Shown one piece after another: positions 1-8,598 of a stretch of DNA of 64,000 nucleotides (its first letter is position 1; the number at the start of each line of letters is the position of its first letter). The notes under the pieces are model-generated. The model saw only the letters and a program-made list of their open reading frames with translations, searched no databases and was not told the DNA's origin. The stretch is from assembly GCF_006337105.1 (NCBI RefSeq), contig NZ_CP040871.1:2436501-2500500 (forward strand), given 5' to 3'. Origin of the DNA: Thermomonas aquatica (GTDB taxonomy: Bacteria; Pseudomonadota; Gammaproteobacteria; Xanthomonadales; Xanthomonadaceae). The position numbers and the translations under genes were made by a program.

Positions 1-536
1 CGTTGACCGCACGCAAGCCGGTGTACGCGGTGCTGGGCAACCACGACTGGTGGAAAAACGGAAGCGCGGTGGCGCGCGCATTCTCCGCGGCCGGCGTGCG
101 CATGGTCGACAACCGCGCGTTGCCGGTGGACGTGGCGGGTTGCCGGTTCTGGCTGGCCGGTCTCGGCGACCTGATGGAAGGACGGCCGGACGTGGGCGGC
201 GTCTTCGCCGGCATCCCGGCCGGCGCCGCGGTGGTCGCGCTTACCCACGAGCCCGCGCTGTGGCCGAAGCTGCCGGCAGCGGCCGCGCTGACCATCGCCG
301 GGCATACCCACGGCGGGCAGATCAATCCGTTCGGCATGTTCAGCCCGCGCCGCTTCCGCGCGGATTCGCATGCGCTGCGGGGGGCTTACAGCGAAGGCGG
401 GCGCACGTTGTTCGTCACTCCCGGCATCGGCACCAGCATCCTGCCGATGCGCTTGGGCGTGCCTCCGGAAATCTCGCGGCTGACGTTGCGCGCCGTCGCC
501 GCCCCGACCGGGCGACCCGCGCCGCTGCATCCGTGA
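1..536 (+). CDS. Metallophosphoesterase, YaeI/YkuE type (5' end outside window)
   Basis: C-terminal part of a calcineurin-like phosphoesterase; the frame is open to the left edge, so the true start lies outside. Visible metal-site motifs are VLGNHDWW (GNHD), LTHEP and AGHTHGGQ near the end of the domain. These are the hallmarks of the two-metal phosphoesterase fold. Membrane-associated relatives of the YaeI/YkuE branch act on pyrophosphate or phosphodiester bonds, including lipid intermediates, but the substrate cannot be read from this fragment. The stop lies 36 bases from the stop of the convergent SLOG-SLATT gene. Family assignment is firm; the substrate is unknown. Confidence 0.85.
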   Translation, partial: LTARKPVYAVLGNHDWWKNGSAVARAFSAAGVRMVDNRALPVDVAGCRFWLAGLGDLMEGRPDVGGVFAGIPAGAAVVALTHEPALWPKLPAAAALTIAGHTHGGQINPFGMFSPRRFRADSHALRGAYSEGGRTLFVTPGIGTSILPMRLGVPPEISRLTLRAVAAPTGRPAPLHP

Positions 537-572
537 GCGGGTCGCTGCCGGGCGCCCGGCCACGGCCTCGTC

Positions 573-2357
573 CTATCCGGACAGGGCGTTCGCCTCGAGC
601 GGCCGCTCGCGGTGCAGCAGGATCCATTCGGCATGTTCTTCTAGGCAGGCGCAGCCGAGTGCGCGCAACAGCTGGCGCAGCTGCGCATCGTCGCGGGCGC
701 GGTCCAGGCGCGCGCGGCAGCCGTCGAACAGCCGGCTCATGAAACGGAACTGCTTGATCAGTTCCTTGTCCGCCTTCTTGTACGAGTAGGCCTCGCGGAT
801 CCCGGCCAGCAGCGGCATCAGGCCCATGGCCAGCACCAGCTTCGACTGCAGCGCCGGGCCCATGCGCTCCCCGCCGACCAGCAGGGCGAGGGCGCCGACC
901 AGGCCCACCGCCAGCGCGACGTCGCCGAGCCGGGTGGTCAGTCGATAGGCGCGTTCGCGATGCAGGCTGCCTTGCTGGTAATAGGCCAGCTGGCCCGTCG
1001 CGTCCGCGCCGGCCGAGCCGCGCGCGCCGACCCAGCGCGCGATCACCCATTGCAGCCAGTTCGCATCGGTGTTGAACGCTTCGTGGCGCAGCAGGCCGGT
1101 GGTGCGCATCGCATGGCGGATCCAGCTCAGGTCGACGTCCTGCTTCTGCAGGAAACTGTCGTAGCCGAGGCTGCTGCCGGGCGGTATGTCGATGCCCGCG
1201 AGCCACCAGTAGAACTGCACGCGCATGCCCTCGGCGAGGCCGCGGTAATCGAGGTACTTGCGCTGCCATTCGCGGCGTTCGCCGACCCAGCGGATCGCAA
1301 GGCCGAGCACGAACACCAGCAGGAATATCGCCACGTAGATGCGGTTCGCCTGCACGTCCGAGTACAGGATGAAGGCCAGGCCCATCGCCGCCGCCAACGC
1401 ATGCGTGCACAGCAGGCTGATCCGCACCCGCCGCCGGAAATGCACCGCCAGCCAGTCGGATGCCGCGAACAGGGCATCCAGTTCGCGCGCGGTGGCGGCC
1501 GCCGGCGCCGGTGTCGCGCCGTCCAGCAGCGACACCGCGTCGCGGGCGATCTGCGCGGCGTAGCGTTGCACATCGCGGTTGAAGTCCTGCATCTGCGCGA
1601 ACACGTGGCGGTAATGCGCCGGCATCGGCGCGTCGCCCGGATGGCCGCTGTCCGCGGTGAGCCAGCGCGGCGCTTCGCCGGCGGCGCGCGCGCTGGCCGC
1701 GCTGCCCGCGGCCGTTTCGCCCGCGCGGGCGATCCGGCGCGTGCAGGGCACGTGGTAGACCAGGTCGCTCTCGTCGTCGGCCAGCAGGTTGGGCGCGGCA
1801 TCCTCGGCGTTGAAGCCGCGCATGCTGTTGCGCAGGTGGTATTCGATGACTTGCGCGGTGCCGCCGGTGGCCTCGCTCGGCTGGCCGTCCCACAGCGCGA
1901 GCAGCACCTGGCAATGCGAGGACACGAACATCCCGAGTTGCGCGTACTGGCGGTTGCGCGCCTCGCCGCGGCCGCGCACGGCCTCGATGTCGTTGCCCGG
2001 GGCCAGCGGCAGGGTGCGCACGCGGGCGCGGGCGAGCAAGCCGCGGAAGCGGGCGAGCGATTCCGCATCGTGGAAATCTGCCTCGTATTCGGCCTGCGGC
2101 ATCGGCAGCGGCACCATCAGCTCGATGCCGAGCGCCAGCGTTTCCTCCGCCACCAGCTGGTCGCCGCCAATGGCGAGCGCCGAGATCACCCGCAGCGGCA
2201 GGTCGGGGAATTCGCCCTGCAGGCGCTGCAGGAAGGAACGCACCTGCGCGCGCAGCCGCGGTTCCTCGGCGGGCACCAGGTCGCGATGCGCGGTCAGGCC
2301 GACGCTGAGGAAGACCTGCGCCGGCCCGCTGGCTCCGCTGTCGTCGCTGTCGTGCAT
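573..2357 (-). CDS. SLOG-SLATT predicted nucleotide-sensing membrane effector
   Basis: 594 aa from ATG at 2357. The open frame continues upstream but with composition unlike the rest, so I place the start at MHDSDDS. Residues ~14-180 look like a SLOG (LOG/DprA-like Rossmann) domain: SALAIGGDQLVAEE at ~59, LPMPQAEYEADF at ~84 and LLALWDGQ...GGTAQVI at ~152. Two hydrophobic helices (~312-333, ~340-357) are followed by YLDYRGLAEGMRVQF, the 2TM-plus-helix layout of SLATT domains; another TM pair lies at ~478-494 and ~504-520, again followed by a charged helix. In published comparative genomics such SLOG/SLATT pairs are predicted conflict effectors that sense a nucleotide and perturb the membrane. 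No nucleotide-generating partner enzyme lies next to it. Function is inferred from architecture only. Confidence 0.72.
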   Translation of the reverse strand: MHDSDDSGASGPAQVFLSVGLTAHRDLVPAEEPRLRAQVRSFLQRLQGEFPDLPLRVISALAIGGDQLVAEETLALGIELMVPLPMPQAEYEADFHDAESLARFRGLLARARVRTLPLAPGNDIEAVRGRGEARNRQYAQLGMFVSSHCQVLLALWDGQPSEATGGTAQVIEYHLRNSMRGFNAEDAAPNLLADDESDLVYHVPCTRRIARAGETAAGSAASARAAGEAPRWLTADSGHPGDAPMPAHYRHVFAQMQDFNRDVQRYAAQIARDAVSLLDGATPAPAAATARELDALFAASDWLAVHFRRRVRISLLCTHALAAAMGLAFILYSDVQANRIYVAIFLLVFVLGLAIRWVGERREWQRKYLDYRGLAEGMRVQFYWWLAGIDIPPGSSLGYDSFLQKQDVDLSWIRHAMRTTGLLRHEAFNTDANWLQWVIARWVGARGSAGADATGQLAYYQQGSLHRERAYRLTTRLGDVALAVGLVGALALLVGGERMGPALQSKLVLAMGLMPLLAGIREAYSYKKADKELIKQFRFMSRLFDGCRARLDRARDDAQLRQLLRALGCACLEEHAEWILLHRERPLEANALSG

Positions 2358-2517
2358 GGCATCGCCTCCGCCGCCATCATGCGCCGCGCATGCCGCCGGG
2401 CGCCAGCAAGGGGCGGAACGCGCGAAGCCCGGCGAACGGGCATGCATGCGCACCCTGCCGGCGTTGCATGGCGCCGGCAGTCGTGACAACGTGCCGGCAT
2501 CCACGGGGAGACCAACC

Positions 2518-2868
2518 ATGTCGACGATCGCGCTGGCGCTGATCCTGCTGGTCGCATTGCTGCACCTGTATTTCCTGGTGCTGGAAATGTTCCTGTGGAC
2601 CAGGCCGCTCGGCCTCAAGACCTTCCGCAATACGCCGGAGAAGGCGCAGGCCACCCGCGTGCTGGCCGCCAACCAGGGCTTGTACAACGGCTTCCTGGCG
2701 GCCGGCCTGCTGTACGCGGCGGCGACCGGCTCGCGCGAGTTCGCGCTGTTCTTCCTCGCCTGCGTGGCGGTGGCCGGCGCCTACGGCGCGTGGTCGGTCA
2801 ACAAGCGGATCTTCTTCGTGCAGGCGGTGCCGGCGCTGCTCGCGCTGGCGGCGGTGTGCTGCCTCTGA
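2518..2868 (+). CDS. DUF1304 family small membrane protein
   Basis: 116 aa with four hydrophobic helices, ending at VQAVPALLALAAVCCL. Internal signatures LEMFLWTRPLGLKTF and LAANQGLYNGFLAAGLLYA are those of DUF1304 integral membrane proteins, whose function is unknown. The ATG at 2518 is preceded by GGGGAG at a good Shine-Dalgarno distance. It is divergent from the SLOG-SLATT gene, with about 160 bases between starts, so the two may share a promoter region. Family call is confident; no role is assigned. Confidence 0.85.
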   Translation: MSTIALALILLVALLHLYFLVLEMFLWTRPLGLKTFRNTPEKAQATRVLAANQGLYNGFLAAGLLYAAATGSREFALFFLACVAVAGAYGAWSVNKRIFFVQAVPALLALAAVCCL

Positions 2869-2869
2869 A

Positions 2870-3337
2870 TCAGCCCGACGCCTTCGGCGTCACCCACATC
2901 GCGATGACCGCGCGCATCACCGCGTCGCCCTGCGGGTCCTCGACCACCACCTCGAACGGCAGCTCGTAGCCGGCATCGGCGGCATGCGGCGGGAACGCGG
3001 GCGTGGCCACCGCGCGCATTCGGCCCACGGCCTTCTTCAGGTAGCGCACGTCCATGCCCTTGGGGATCCAGCGCATGTCGCGCGGGATGCTGACTTCGCA
3101 GGTCAGTCCGCCGACGAACTCGGCGAGGTTGCACAGCGCGATCGCGTGCACGGTGCCGATGTGGTTGGTGACCTTGCGCCGATGCGCGATGGACGCGACG
3201 CCGCGCCCGGGCTCCAGCGATTCGATGCGCGGCACGATGCTGGCGAAGTACGGCGCCTTCCAGCACACCAGCCGCGAGAACAGCCAGCGCCCGCCCGGCC
3301 AGCGGGTCAGGCGATGGTAGGCATCGAGCAGGTGCAT
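2870..3337 (-). CDS. DUF4442 hotdog-fold thioesterase-like protein
   Basis: 155 aa. The pattern GVASIAHRRKVTNHIGTVHAIALCNLAEFVGG is typical of DUF4442, a hotdog-fold family related to acyl-CoA thioesterases. The stop abuts the stop of the convergent DUF1304 gene. Its start is only 3 bases downstream of the fadE stop, so it is probably cotranscribed with the acyl-CoA dehydrogenase. A role in releasing or handling acyl-CoA intermediates fits that context but is inference; no catalytic residue assignment is attempted. Confidence 0.82.
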   Translation of the reverse strand: MHLLDAYHRLTRWPGGRWLFSRLVCWKAPYFASIVPRIESLEPGRGVASIAHRRKVTNHIGTVHAIALCNLAEFVGGLTCEVSIPRDMRWIPKGMDVRYLKKAVGRMRAVATPAFPPHAADAGYELPFEVVVEDPQGDAVMRAVIAMWVTPKASG

Positions 3338-3340
3338 GGC

Positions 3341-5815
3341 TTACGCCGCCGCGCGCGGGGCGAGGCGGCCGTGCAGTTCCGCGTAGCTGGCGGAACGCAG
3401 TTCTTCCGGATCGAAGTCGTCGACCATGATCGCGTCCAGGGTCATCGCGCGCAGTTCCTCCAGCTGCCTGCGTTCGTCGGCGCTGATCCAGCCCTCGCGC
3501 ACCCCCTCGTCGAGTTGCGCGTCGAATTCGAGCGCCTCGATGTCGCTGTTCTTGAGCGCCTTGAGGAACTTGCGCTCCACCGGTTCGGCCAGCACCACCT
3601 TCGGCAGGTAGCCGACGATGCGGCCGGCCGGGTTGTTGGCGCAGGGCGTGGTGAACACGCCATTGGCCAGGCGGTCGCGGGCGTCGCAGGGCGTCATCAG
3701 CAGCGACGCGACCTTGTGGCCGAGGCGATCGCTCGGCGCCTGCGCGCGGCGGCCCAGCGGGAAGATCAGCGCCCACAGCAGCCAGCCGACCGGGCGGATC
3801 GGGAAGTTGCGCAGCGCGCCGGACAGCGCGGTCTCGATCCGGTTGACGCCGTCGTGGATCGCATAGGCCAGCAACGGCTGGTCGCCGGCCGGGCTGCCCG
3901 CGTCCTGGTGGCGCTTCAGCATCGAGCTGATGATGTACAGCTGGCTGAGCACGTCGCCGAGCCGGCCGGACAGCGATTCCTTGAACTTCAGCTTGCCGCC
4001 GAGCAGCAGCATCGAGGTGTCGGCCATCACCGCCAGCGCGGCGGAATAGCGGTTGAGCTTGCGGAAGTAGCGGCGGGTGTCGTCGTCGCCCGGCGCGGCG
4101 CCGACCTTCGACGCGGTCAGCCCGTACCACCAGCTGCGCACCGCGTTGGAGATGGCGAAGCCGATGTGGCCGAACAGCGCGGCATCGAACTTGTCGATGC
4201 GTTCGCCGGCGTCTTCCAGCTGCGCGGCCTTCATCTCCTTCATCACCCACGGATGGCAGAGGATCGCGCCCTGGCCGAAGATCATCAGGCTGCGGGTCAT
4301 GATGTTGGCGCCTTCCACGGTGATCGCGATCGGCGATGCCTGCCACGCCCGCCCGGCGAAGTTGCGCGGGCCGAGGATGATGCCCTTGCCGCCGAGGATG
4401 TCCATGCTGTCCATCGCCGCCTTGCGGCCCATCTCGGTGCAGTGGTACTTGGAGATGGTCGACGGCACCGCCGGGTTCTCGCCGCGCGCGACCGCGGCCG
4501 CGGTGGCTTCGCTCAAGGCGCTGCAGGCATAGGCATTGCCGGCGATGCGCGCCAGCGCTTCCTCGACGCCCTCGAAACGTCCGACCGACAGGCCGAACTG
4601 CTTGCGGATGCGCGCGTAGCTGCCCACCGCGACCGCGGCCATCTTGGAACCGCCGCTGGCGGTGGAGGGCAGGGTGATCGAACGCCCGATCGACAGGCAT
4701 TCCATCAGCATCCGCCAGCCCTGGCCGGCGTAGTCCTCGCCGCCGATCAGCTGCGACAGCGGCACGAACACGTCCTTGCCGTGGATCGGGCCGTTCTGGA
4801 ACGGCGAGTTGAGCGGGAAGTGGCGACGGCCGATGTCCAGGCCGGGGGTATCGCGCGGCACCAGCGCCAGCGAGATGCCGATGTCCTTCTTGTCGCCGAG
4901 CAATCCGTCCGGGTCGTACATGCGGAAGGCGACGCCGATCAGGGAGGCCACCGGCGCCAGGGTGATGTAGCGCTTGTTGAGGGTCAGCCGGATGCCGAGC
5001 ACGTTGATGCCGTTCCACTCGCCCATGCAGACGATCCCGTAGTCCGGGATCGAGGTGGCGTCGGAGCCGGCGAACGGGCCGGTCAGGGCGAAGCAGGGCA
5101 CCTCGCGGCCGTCGGCCAGGCGCGGCAGGTACTGCTGCTTCTGCTCGTCGGTGCCGTAGTGCATCAGCAGTTCGGCCGGGCCCAGCGAATTCGGCACGCC
5201 CACGGTGGAGCTGAGCACGGTGCTGATCGAGGCCAGCTTCTGGATCACCTTGTGGTTCATCAGCGCGGAGAAGCCCAGCCCGCCGTATTCCTTCGGGATG
5301 TTCAGGCCGAAGAACTTGTTGCGCTTGATGTACTCCCACAGCTCCGGCGGCAGGTCGGCGCGGACGTGGCAGATGTCCCAGTCGTCCGCCATCTTGCACA
5401 GCTCTTCGCAGGGGCCGTCGAGGAAGGCCTGTTCCTCGGCGGTCAGCTGCGGCTTCTGCAGCGCCAGCAACTGGTCCCAGTCCGGCTTGCCGGAGAACAG
5501 CTGGCCCTCGAAACCGACGGTGCCCGATTCCAGCGCGGTGCGCTCGGTATCGGACAGCGGCGGCAGCAGCTTGGTGTAGAACTTCAGCAGCGGTGCGGTG
5601 ATGAACGGCTTGCGGATCTGCGGCAACAGCAGCGGTACCGCGATCAGCGCCACCACCACTGCGGCGGCGATGGTCGCGGCCGGGTTGGCGCCAAGCAGCC
5701 AGCAGGCGACCAGCAAGGTGCCGGTCAATGCGGCCCAGACGGCCAGGCGCAGGCGGTGGTAGGCGGCGAAGGCGCCGGCGACGAGGAAGGCGAGGAAGGG
5801 AAGCAGGACGCTCAT
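3341..5815 (-). CDS. fadE: Acyl-CoA dehydrogenase FadE
   Basis: 824 aa, close to the ~814 aa of E. coli FadE. It catalyses the first, FAD-dependent step of fatty acid beta-oxidation. The N-terminus (1-~65) has two hydrophobic segments, as in membrane-associated FadE. The acyl-CoA dehydrogenase core follows with CFALTGPFAGSDATSIPD and a GGKGIILGPRNFAGRAWQ region. The C-terminus matches the FadE-specific extension (DUF1974), including LRNFPIRPVGWLLW and KVASLLMTPCDARDRL. The ATG at 5815 begins the hydrophobic MSVLLPFLAFLVAG; longer in-frame extension is arginine-rich and unlikely. It is followed by the DUF4442 gene and faces a TetR regulator, which is the probable repressor. Confidence 0.95.
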   Translation of the reverse strand: MSVLLPFLAFLVAGAFAAYHRLRLAVWAALTGTLLVACWLLGANPAATIAAAVVVALIAVPLLLPQIRKPFITAPLLKFYTKLLPPLSDTERTALESGTVGFEGQLFSGKPDWDQLLALQKPQLTAEEQAFLDGPCEELCKMADDWDICHVRADLPPELWEYIKRNKFFGLNIPKEYGGLGFSALMNHKVIQKLASISTVLSSTVGVPNSLGPAELLMHYGTDEQKQQYLPRLADGREVPCFALTGPFAGSDATSIPDYGIVCMGEWNGINVLGIRLTLNKRYITLAPVASLIGVAFRMYDPDGLLGDKKDIGISLALVPRDTPGLDIGRRHFPLNSPFQNGPIHGKDVFVPLSQLIGGEDYAGQGWRMLMECLSIGRSITLPSTASGGSKMAAVAVGSYARIRKQFGLSVGRFEGVEEALARIAGNAYACSALSEATAAAVARGENPAVPSTISKYHCTEMGRKAAMDSMDILGGKGIILGPRNFAGRAWQASPIAITVEGANIMTRSLMIFGQGAILCHPWVMKEMKAAQLEDAGERIDKFDAALFGHIGFAISNAVRSWWYGLTASKVGAAPGDDDTRRYFRKLNRYSAALAVMADTSMLLLGGKLKFKESLSGRLGDVLSQLYIISSMLKRHQDAGSPAGDQPLLAYAIHDGVNRIETALSGALRNFPIRPVGWLLWALIFPLGRRAQAPSDRLGHKVASLLMTPCDARDRLANGVFTTPCANNPAGRIVGYLPKVVLAEPVERKFLKALKNSDIEALEFDAQLDEGVREGWISADERRQLEELRAMTLDAIMVDDFDPEELRSASYAELHGRLAPRAAA

Positions 5816-5892
5816 GACAGGCTCCGGGTGCCGCGATGTTCGATCACGCGTTCTAGACCAAGCGGCATTGCATACGATTGCAGTGCCGCGTA

Positions 5893-5910
5893 CCATACGG
5901 CTAAGTATGG
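5893..5910. promoter_or_regulatory. Inverted-repeat operator candidate between fadE and tetR
   Basis: Perfect 6-bp inverted repeat CCATAC-6-GTATGG in the 181-base divergent intergenic region. Further half-site-like GCATAC or CGTATGG copies occur near 5870 and 5975. The position between fadE and a TetR-family gene suggests the TetR dimer binds here and controls both directions. Binding is inferred only from symmetry and position. Confidence 0.5.
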
Positions 5911-5996
5911 CGTTCGCATTTCCGCTGTCAATCGGCAAAAGCGAGCAAAAACTCAGCATACTGTCGCACACGCAAGCGTATGGACGCAGGATCAGG

Positions 5997-6575
5997 ATGA
6001 CCACCGAAGCCCCACCACGCAGCGGGCGCCTCAGCGCCGACGACTGGGCCCGCGAAGCGCTCGAGCAGATTGCCGACGCCGGCGTTTCCTCGGTGGCGGT
6101 GGAACCCTTGGCGCGCCGCCTCGGAGTCACCAAGGGCAGCTTCTACTGGCATTTCCCCTCGCGCGACGCCTTGCTGCAGGCGGCGCTGGAACGCTGGGAG
6201 CAGGACGAACAGACCGCCTACGGCGCGCTCGAGTCGATCCCGGATCCGACCGAGCGCCTGCGCGCGCTGTTCCACCTGATCGCGCACCACAACAAGACCC
6301 ACGTCATCTATTCCGAACTGCTGAAGGCGGTCGACCACCCGGCCGTGCAGGCCGTGCTGGACCACGTGCTGGAGCGCCGCATCGGCTTCCTGTTCGGGTC
6401 CTTCCGCCAGGCCGGCCTGAGCCAGAAGGACGCGCTCAACCGCGCCCGCATGACCTATGCGGTCTATGTCGGCTTCCTCCAGTTGGAGTTGCCGAAGTTC
6501 CAGGCGCGCCAGCCGGTCGACGGCTTCGATGGCTACATCGAACACATGATGACGACGCTGATCCCGAAACCCTGA
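5997..6575 (+). CDS. TetR/AcrR family regulator, candidate fadE repressor
   Basis: 192 aa. The N-terminal helix-turn-helix is at residues ~15-60: ALEQIADAGVSSVAVEPLARRLGVTKGSFYWHF is the standard TetR DNA-binding signature. The C-terminal ligand-binding half contains IYSELLKAVDHPAVQAVLDHV. ATG at 5997 has AGGATG context and gives a normal TetR length; in-frame upstream starts (5911, 5814) would run through the probable operator. It is divergent from fadE, so acyl-CoA-responsive control of beta-oxidation is likely but inferred. Confidence 0.88.
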   Translation: MTTEAPPRSGRLSADDWAREALEQIADAGVSSVAVEPLARRLGVTKGSFYWHFPSRDALLQAALERWEQDEQTAYGALESIPDPTERLRALFHLIAHHNKTHVIYSELLKAVDHPAVQAVLDHVLERRIGFLFGSFRQAGLSQKDALNRARMTYAVYVGFLQLELPKFQARQPVDGFDGYIEHMMTTLIPKP

Positions 6576-6646
6576 TTTCCGATACCGGGGCGCGCGGGCA
6601 TGGCCCCGCGTTCCGTCGTTGCCCGCGCGGGCCAAGGCCGAATCCC

Positions 6647-8449
6647 ATGAACGCACTTCCGAACGAGAGCTTCCAGAACCATGCCGCGATGGCCGCCCGC
6701 AGCGCCCTCGATGCACTGAACGACTGGGTCGCCAGCGTCGCCCTGCTGACCCGGCCCGCCGCGATCCAGTGGTGCGACGGCAGCGACAGCGAGAACGACG
6801 CACTGATCGCGAAGATGCAGGCCGACGGCACCTTGCTTCCGCTCAACCCGGACACGAATCCGCGCAGCTGGCTGCACCGCTCGCATCCGGACGACGTGGC
6901 GCGCGTCGAACACCTGACCTTCGTCTGCACGCCCGAACAGGACGATGCCGGCCCGAACAACCACTGGATGTCGCCGGCCGACGGCCACGCGCAGATGGAC
7001 GGCCTGTTCGACGGCTGCATGGCCGGCCGCACCATGTACGTGATTCCCTATTGCATGGGGCCGATCGACTCGCCGCTGTCGCGCTGCGGCGTGGAGATCA
7101 CAGACTCGCCGTACGTGGTCGCCAACATGCGGATCATGACCCGCATGGGCGCGGCCGCTTTGGCGCGCATCGAACGCGAAGGCACCTTCGTGAAAGGCCT
7201 GCACTCCACCGGCGAGCTCGACCCGAACCGCCGCTACATCATGCATTTCCCCGAGGAGCTCACGATCAAGTCGTACGGTTCCGGCTACGGCGGCAATGCG
7301 CTGCTCGGCAAGAAGTGCCACGCCCTGCGCATCGCGTCGCACCAGGCGCGCAAGGAAGGCTGGCTGGCCGAACACATGCTGATCCTCGGCCTGGAAAACC
7401 CGCAGGGCGAGACGCACTACATCGCCGCCGCGTTCCCGAGCGCCTGCGGCAAGACCAACCTGGCGATGCTGATCCCGCCGGAAGGCTATCGCCGCGATGG
7501 CTGGAAGGTGTGGACGATCGGCGACGACATCTGCTGGATGCGCCCCGGCGCCGACGGCCGCCTGTACGCGATCAACCCGGAAGCCGGCTTCTTCGGCGTG
7601 GCCCCGGGCACCTCGGAGAAATCCAACCCGAACGCATTGGCCTCGATCCAGTCCGACACCATCTTCACAAATGTGGGCCTGACCGCCGACAACCAGCCTT
7701 GGTGGGAAGGCATCGACAACGGCCAGCAGCCCACCACCGACTGGCGCGGCGAACCCTACGATCCGGCCAAGCGACCGGCCGCGCACCCGAACTCGCGGTT
7801 CACCGTCAGCGCGAAGCAGTGCCCGAGCTATTCGCCGATGGCCGAGGACGCTCAGGGCGTGCCGATCAGCGCCATCGTGTTCGGCGGTCGTCGCGCCTCG
7901 CTGGTGCCGCTGGTGTTCGAGGCCCGCGACTGGACCCACGGCGTGCTGGTCGGTGCCGCGATGGGCTCGGAAACCACCGCCGCCGCGACCGGCGCGGTGG
8001 GCGTGATGCGCCGCGACCCGATGGCGATGAAGCCCTTCTGCGGCTACAACTTCGCCGACTACTTCGCCCACTGGCTGTCGTTCGACACCGAAGGCGCCAA
8101 GCTACCGAAGATCTTCCACGTCAACTGGTTCCGCAAGGGCGACGACGGCAAGTTCCTGTGGCCCGGCTTCGGCGACAACCTGCGGGTGCTGGAGTGGATG
8201 ATCAAGCGCGTCGAGGGCAGGGCGGATGCGGTGGAAACCCCGATCGGCCAGCTGCCCGCCGAGAGCGACCTCAACCTGGACGGCGTCGACCTGTCCGATG
8301 AAGCGCGGGCCAGACTGTTCGGCTACGACCGGGCTGGCTGGCAGGCCGAGTTCGCCAGCATCGGTGACTATCTGGATGAATACGGGCCGCGGATGCCGGA
8401 AGCTTTAAAAAGCGAACAGCAACGCATCGTTACCGGTATCGCCAAATGA
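6647..8449 (+). CDS. pckG: Phosphoenolpyruvate carboxykinase (GTP)
   Basis: 600 aa, the usual size of GTP-dependent PEPCK. It converts oxaloacetate plus GTP to phosphoenolpyruvate, CO2 and GDP, the entry step of gluconeogenesis. The P-loop/hyper-reactive cysteine motif FPSACGKTNLAML has Cys at residue ~267. SGYGGNALLGKKCHALRIAS and the later FGGRRASLVPLV are other family signatures. It lies 71 bases after the tetR stop on the same strand. Next to fadE this is metabolically coherent: acetyl-CoA from fatty acids requires PEPCK for sugar synthesis. A GC-rich hairpin sits in the leader. Confidence 0.96.
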   Translation: MNALPNESFQNHAAMAARSALDALNDWVASVALLTRPAAIQWCDGSDSENDALIAKMQADGTLLPLNPDTNPRSWLHRSHPDDVARVEHLTFVCTPEQDDAGPNNHWMSPADGHAQMDGLFDGCMAGRTMYVIPYCMGPIDSPLSRCGVEITDSPYVVANMRIMTRMGAAALARIEREGTFVKGLHSTGELDPNRRYIMHFPEELTIKSYGSGYGGNALLGKKCHALRIASHQARKEGWLAEHMLILGLENPQGETHYIAAAFPSACGKTNLAMLIPPEGYRRDGWKVWTIGDDICWMRPGADGRLYAINPEAGFFGVAPGTSEKSNPNALASIQSDTIFTNVGLTADNQPWWEGIDNGQQPTTDWRGEPYDPAKRPAAHPNSRFTVSAKQCPSYSPMAEDAQGVPISAIVFGGRRASLVPLVFEARDWTHGVLVGAAMGSETTAAATGAVGVMRRDPMAMKPFCGYNFADYFAHWLSFDTEGAKLPKIFHVNWFRKGDDGKFLWPGFGDNLRVLEWMIKRVEGRADAVETPIGQLPAESDLNLDGVDLSDEARARLFGYDRAGWQAEFASIGDYLDEYGPRMPEALKSEQQRIVTGIAK

Positions 8450-8493
8450 CCGAAATATGAATGCGGGCCGTTAGTTAGCCTGATTTGATGTGC

Positions 8494-8522
8494 TTGTTAA
8501 GGATTTGTTCTCTGACTACAAT
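8494..8522 (+). promoter_or_regulatory. Sigma-70 type promoter of receptor 1
   Basis: -35 TTGTTA at 8494-8499, 17-base spacer, -10 TACAAT at 8517-8522. The block CTTGTTAAGGATT around the -35 is repeated exactly at 13503-13515 ahead of the second receptor gene, well beyond what a -35 box alone requires. The predicted transcript begins near 8530 and has a ~70-base leader. Duplication of the promoter with its gene makes the assignment credible. Confidence 0.7.
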
Positions 8523-8567
8523 CGGGGCGTCTAGCCCATGGGCTGTGACTTATGTCTACACAATTTT

Positions 8568-8598
8568 GTCAACTGTCCCAGACGGGGGTTTCAATAAC
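8568..8598 (+). promoter_or_regulatory. Conserved 5' leader element of receptor 1
   Basis: The leader ends in GTCAACTGTCCC, a short spacer, GGGGGTT and an A-rich stretch before ATG. The same order occurs at 13579-13609 ahead of receptor 2. GGGGG at 8584-8588, 10 bases before ATG, is the likely Shine-Dalgarno; the CCC just upstream could pair weakly with it. Conservation between two paralogues suggests a function in translation or post-transcriptional control, which is inference. Confidence 0.45.

Noticed and set aside
2358..2687. N-terminal extension of the SLOG-SLATT frame up to 2687
   Set aside because: The extension overlaps the divergent DUF1304 gene, has shadow-like composition, and no homologous SLOG start would begin there.
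6591..6629. 10-bp GC-rich stem (CGCGCGGGCA / TGCCCGCGCG) with a 19-base loop before pckG
   Set aside because: No T-run follows, so it is not a terminator, and nothing else supports a regulatory role; chance pairing is likely at this GC content.
2984..8449. Very long open frame (over 1800 codons) on the + strand across fadE and pckG
   Set aside because: Only its 3' part (pckG) is protein-like. The rest is antisense to fadE with Arg/Gln/Ala-rich shadow composition typical of high-GC DNA.
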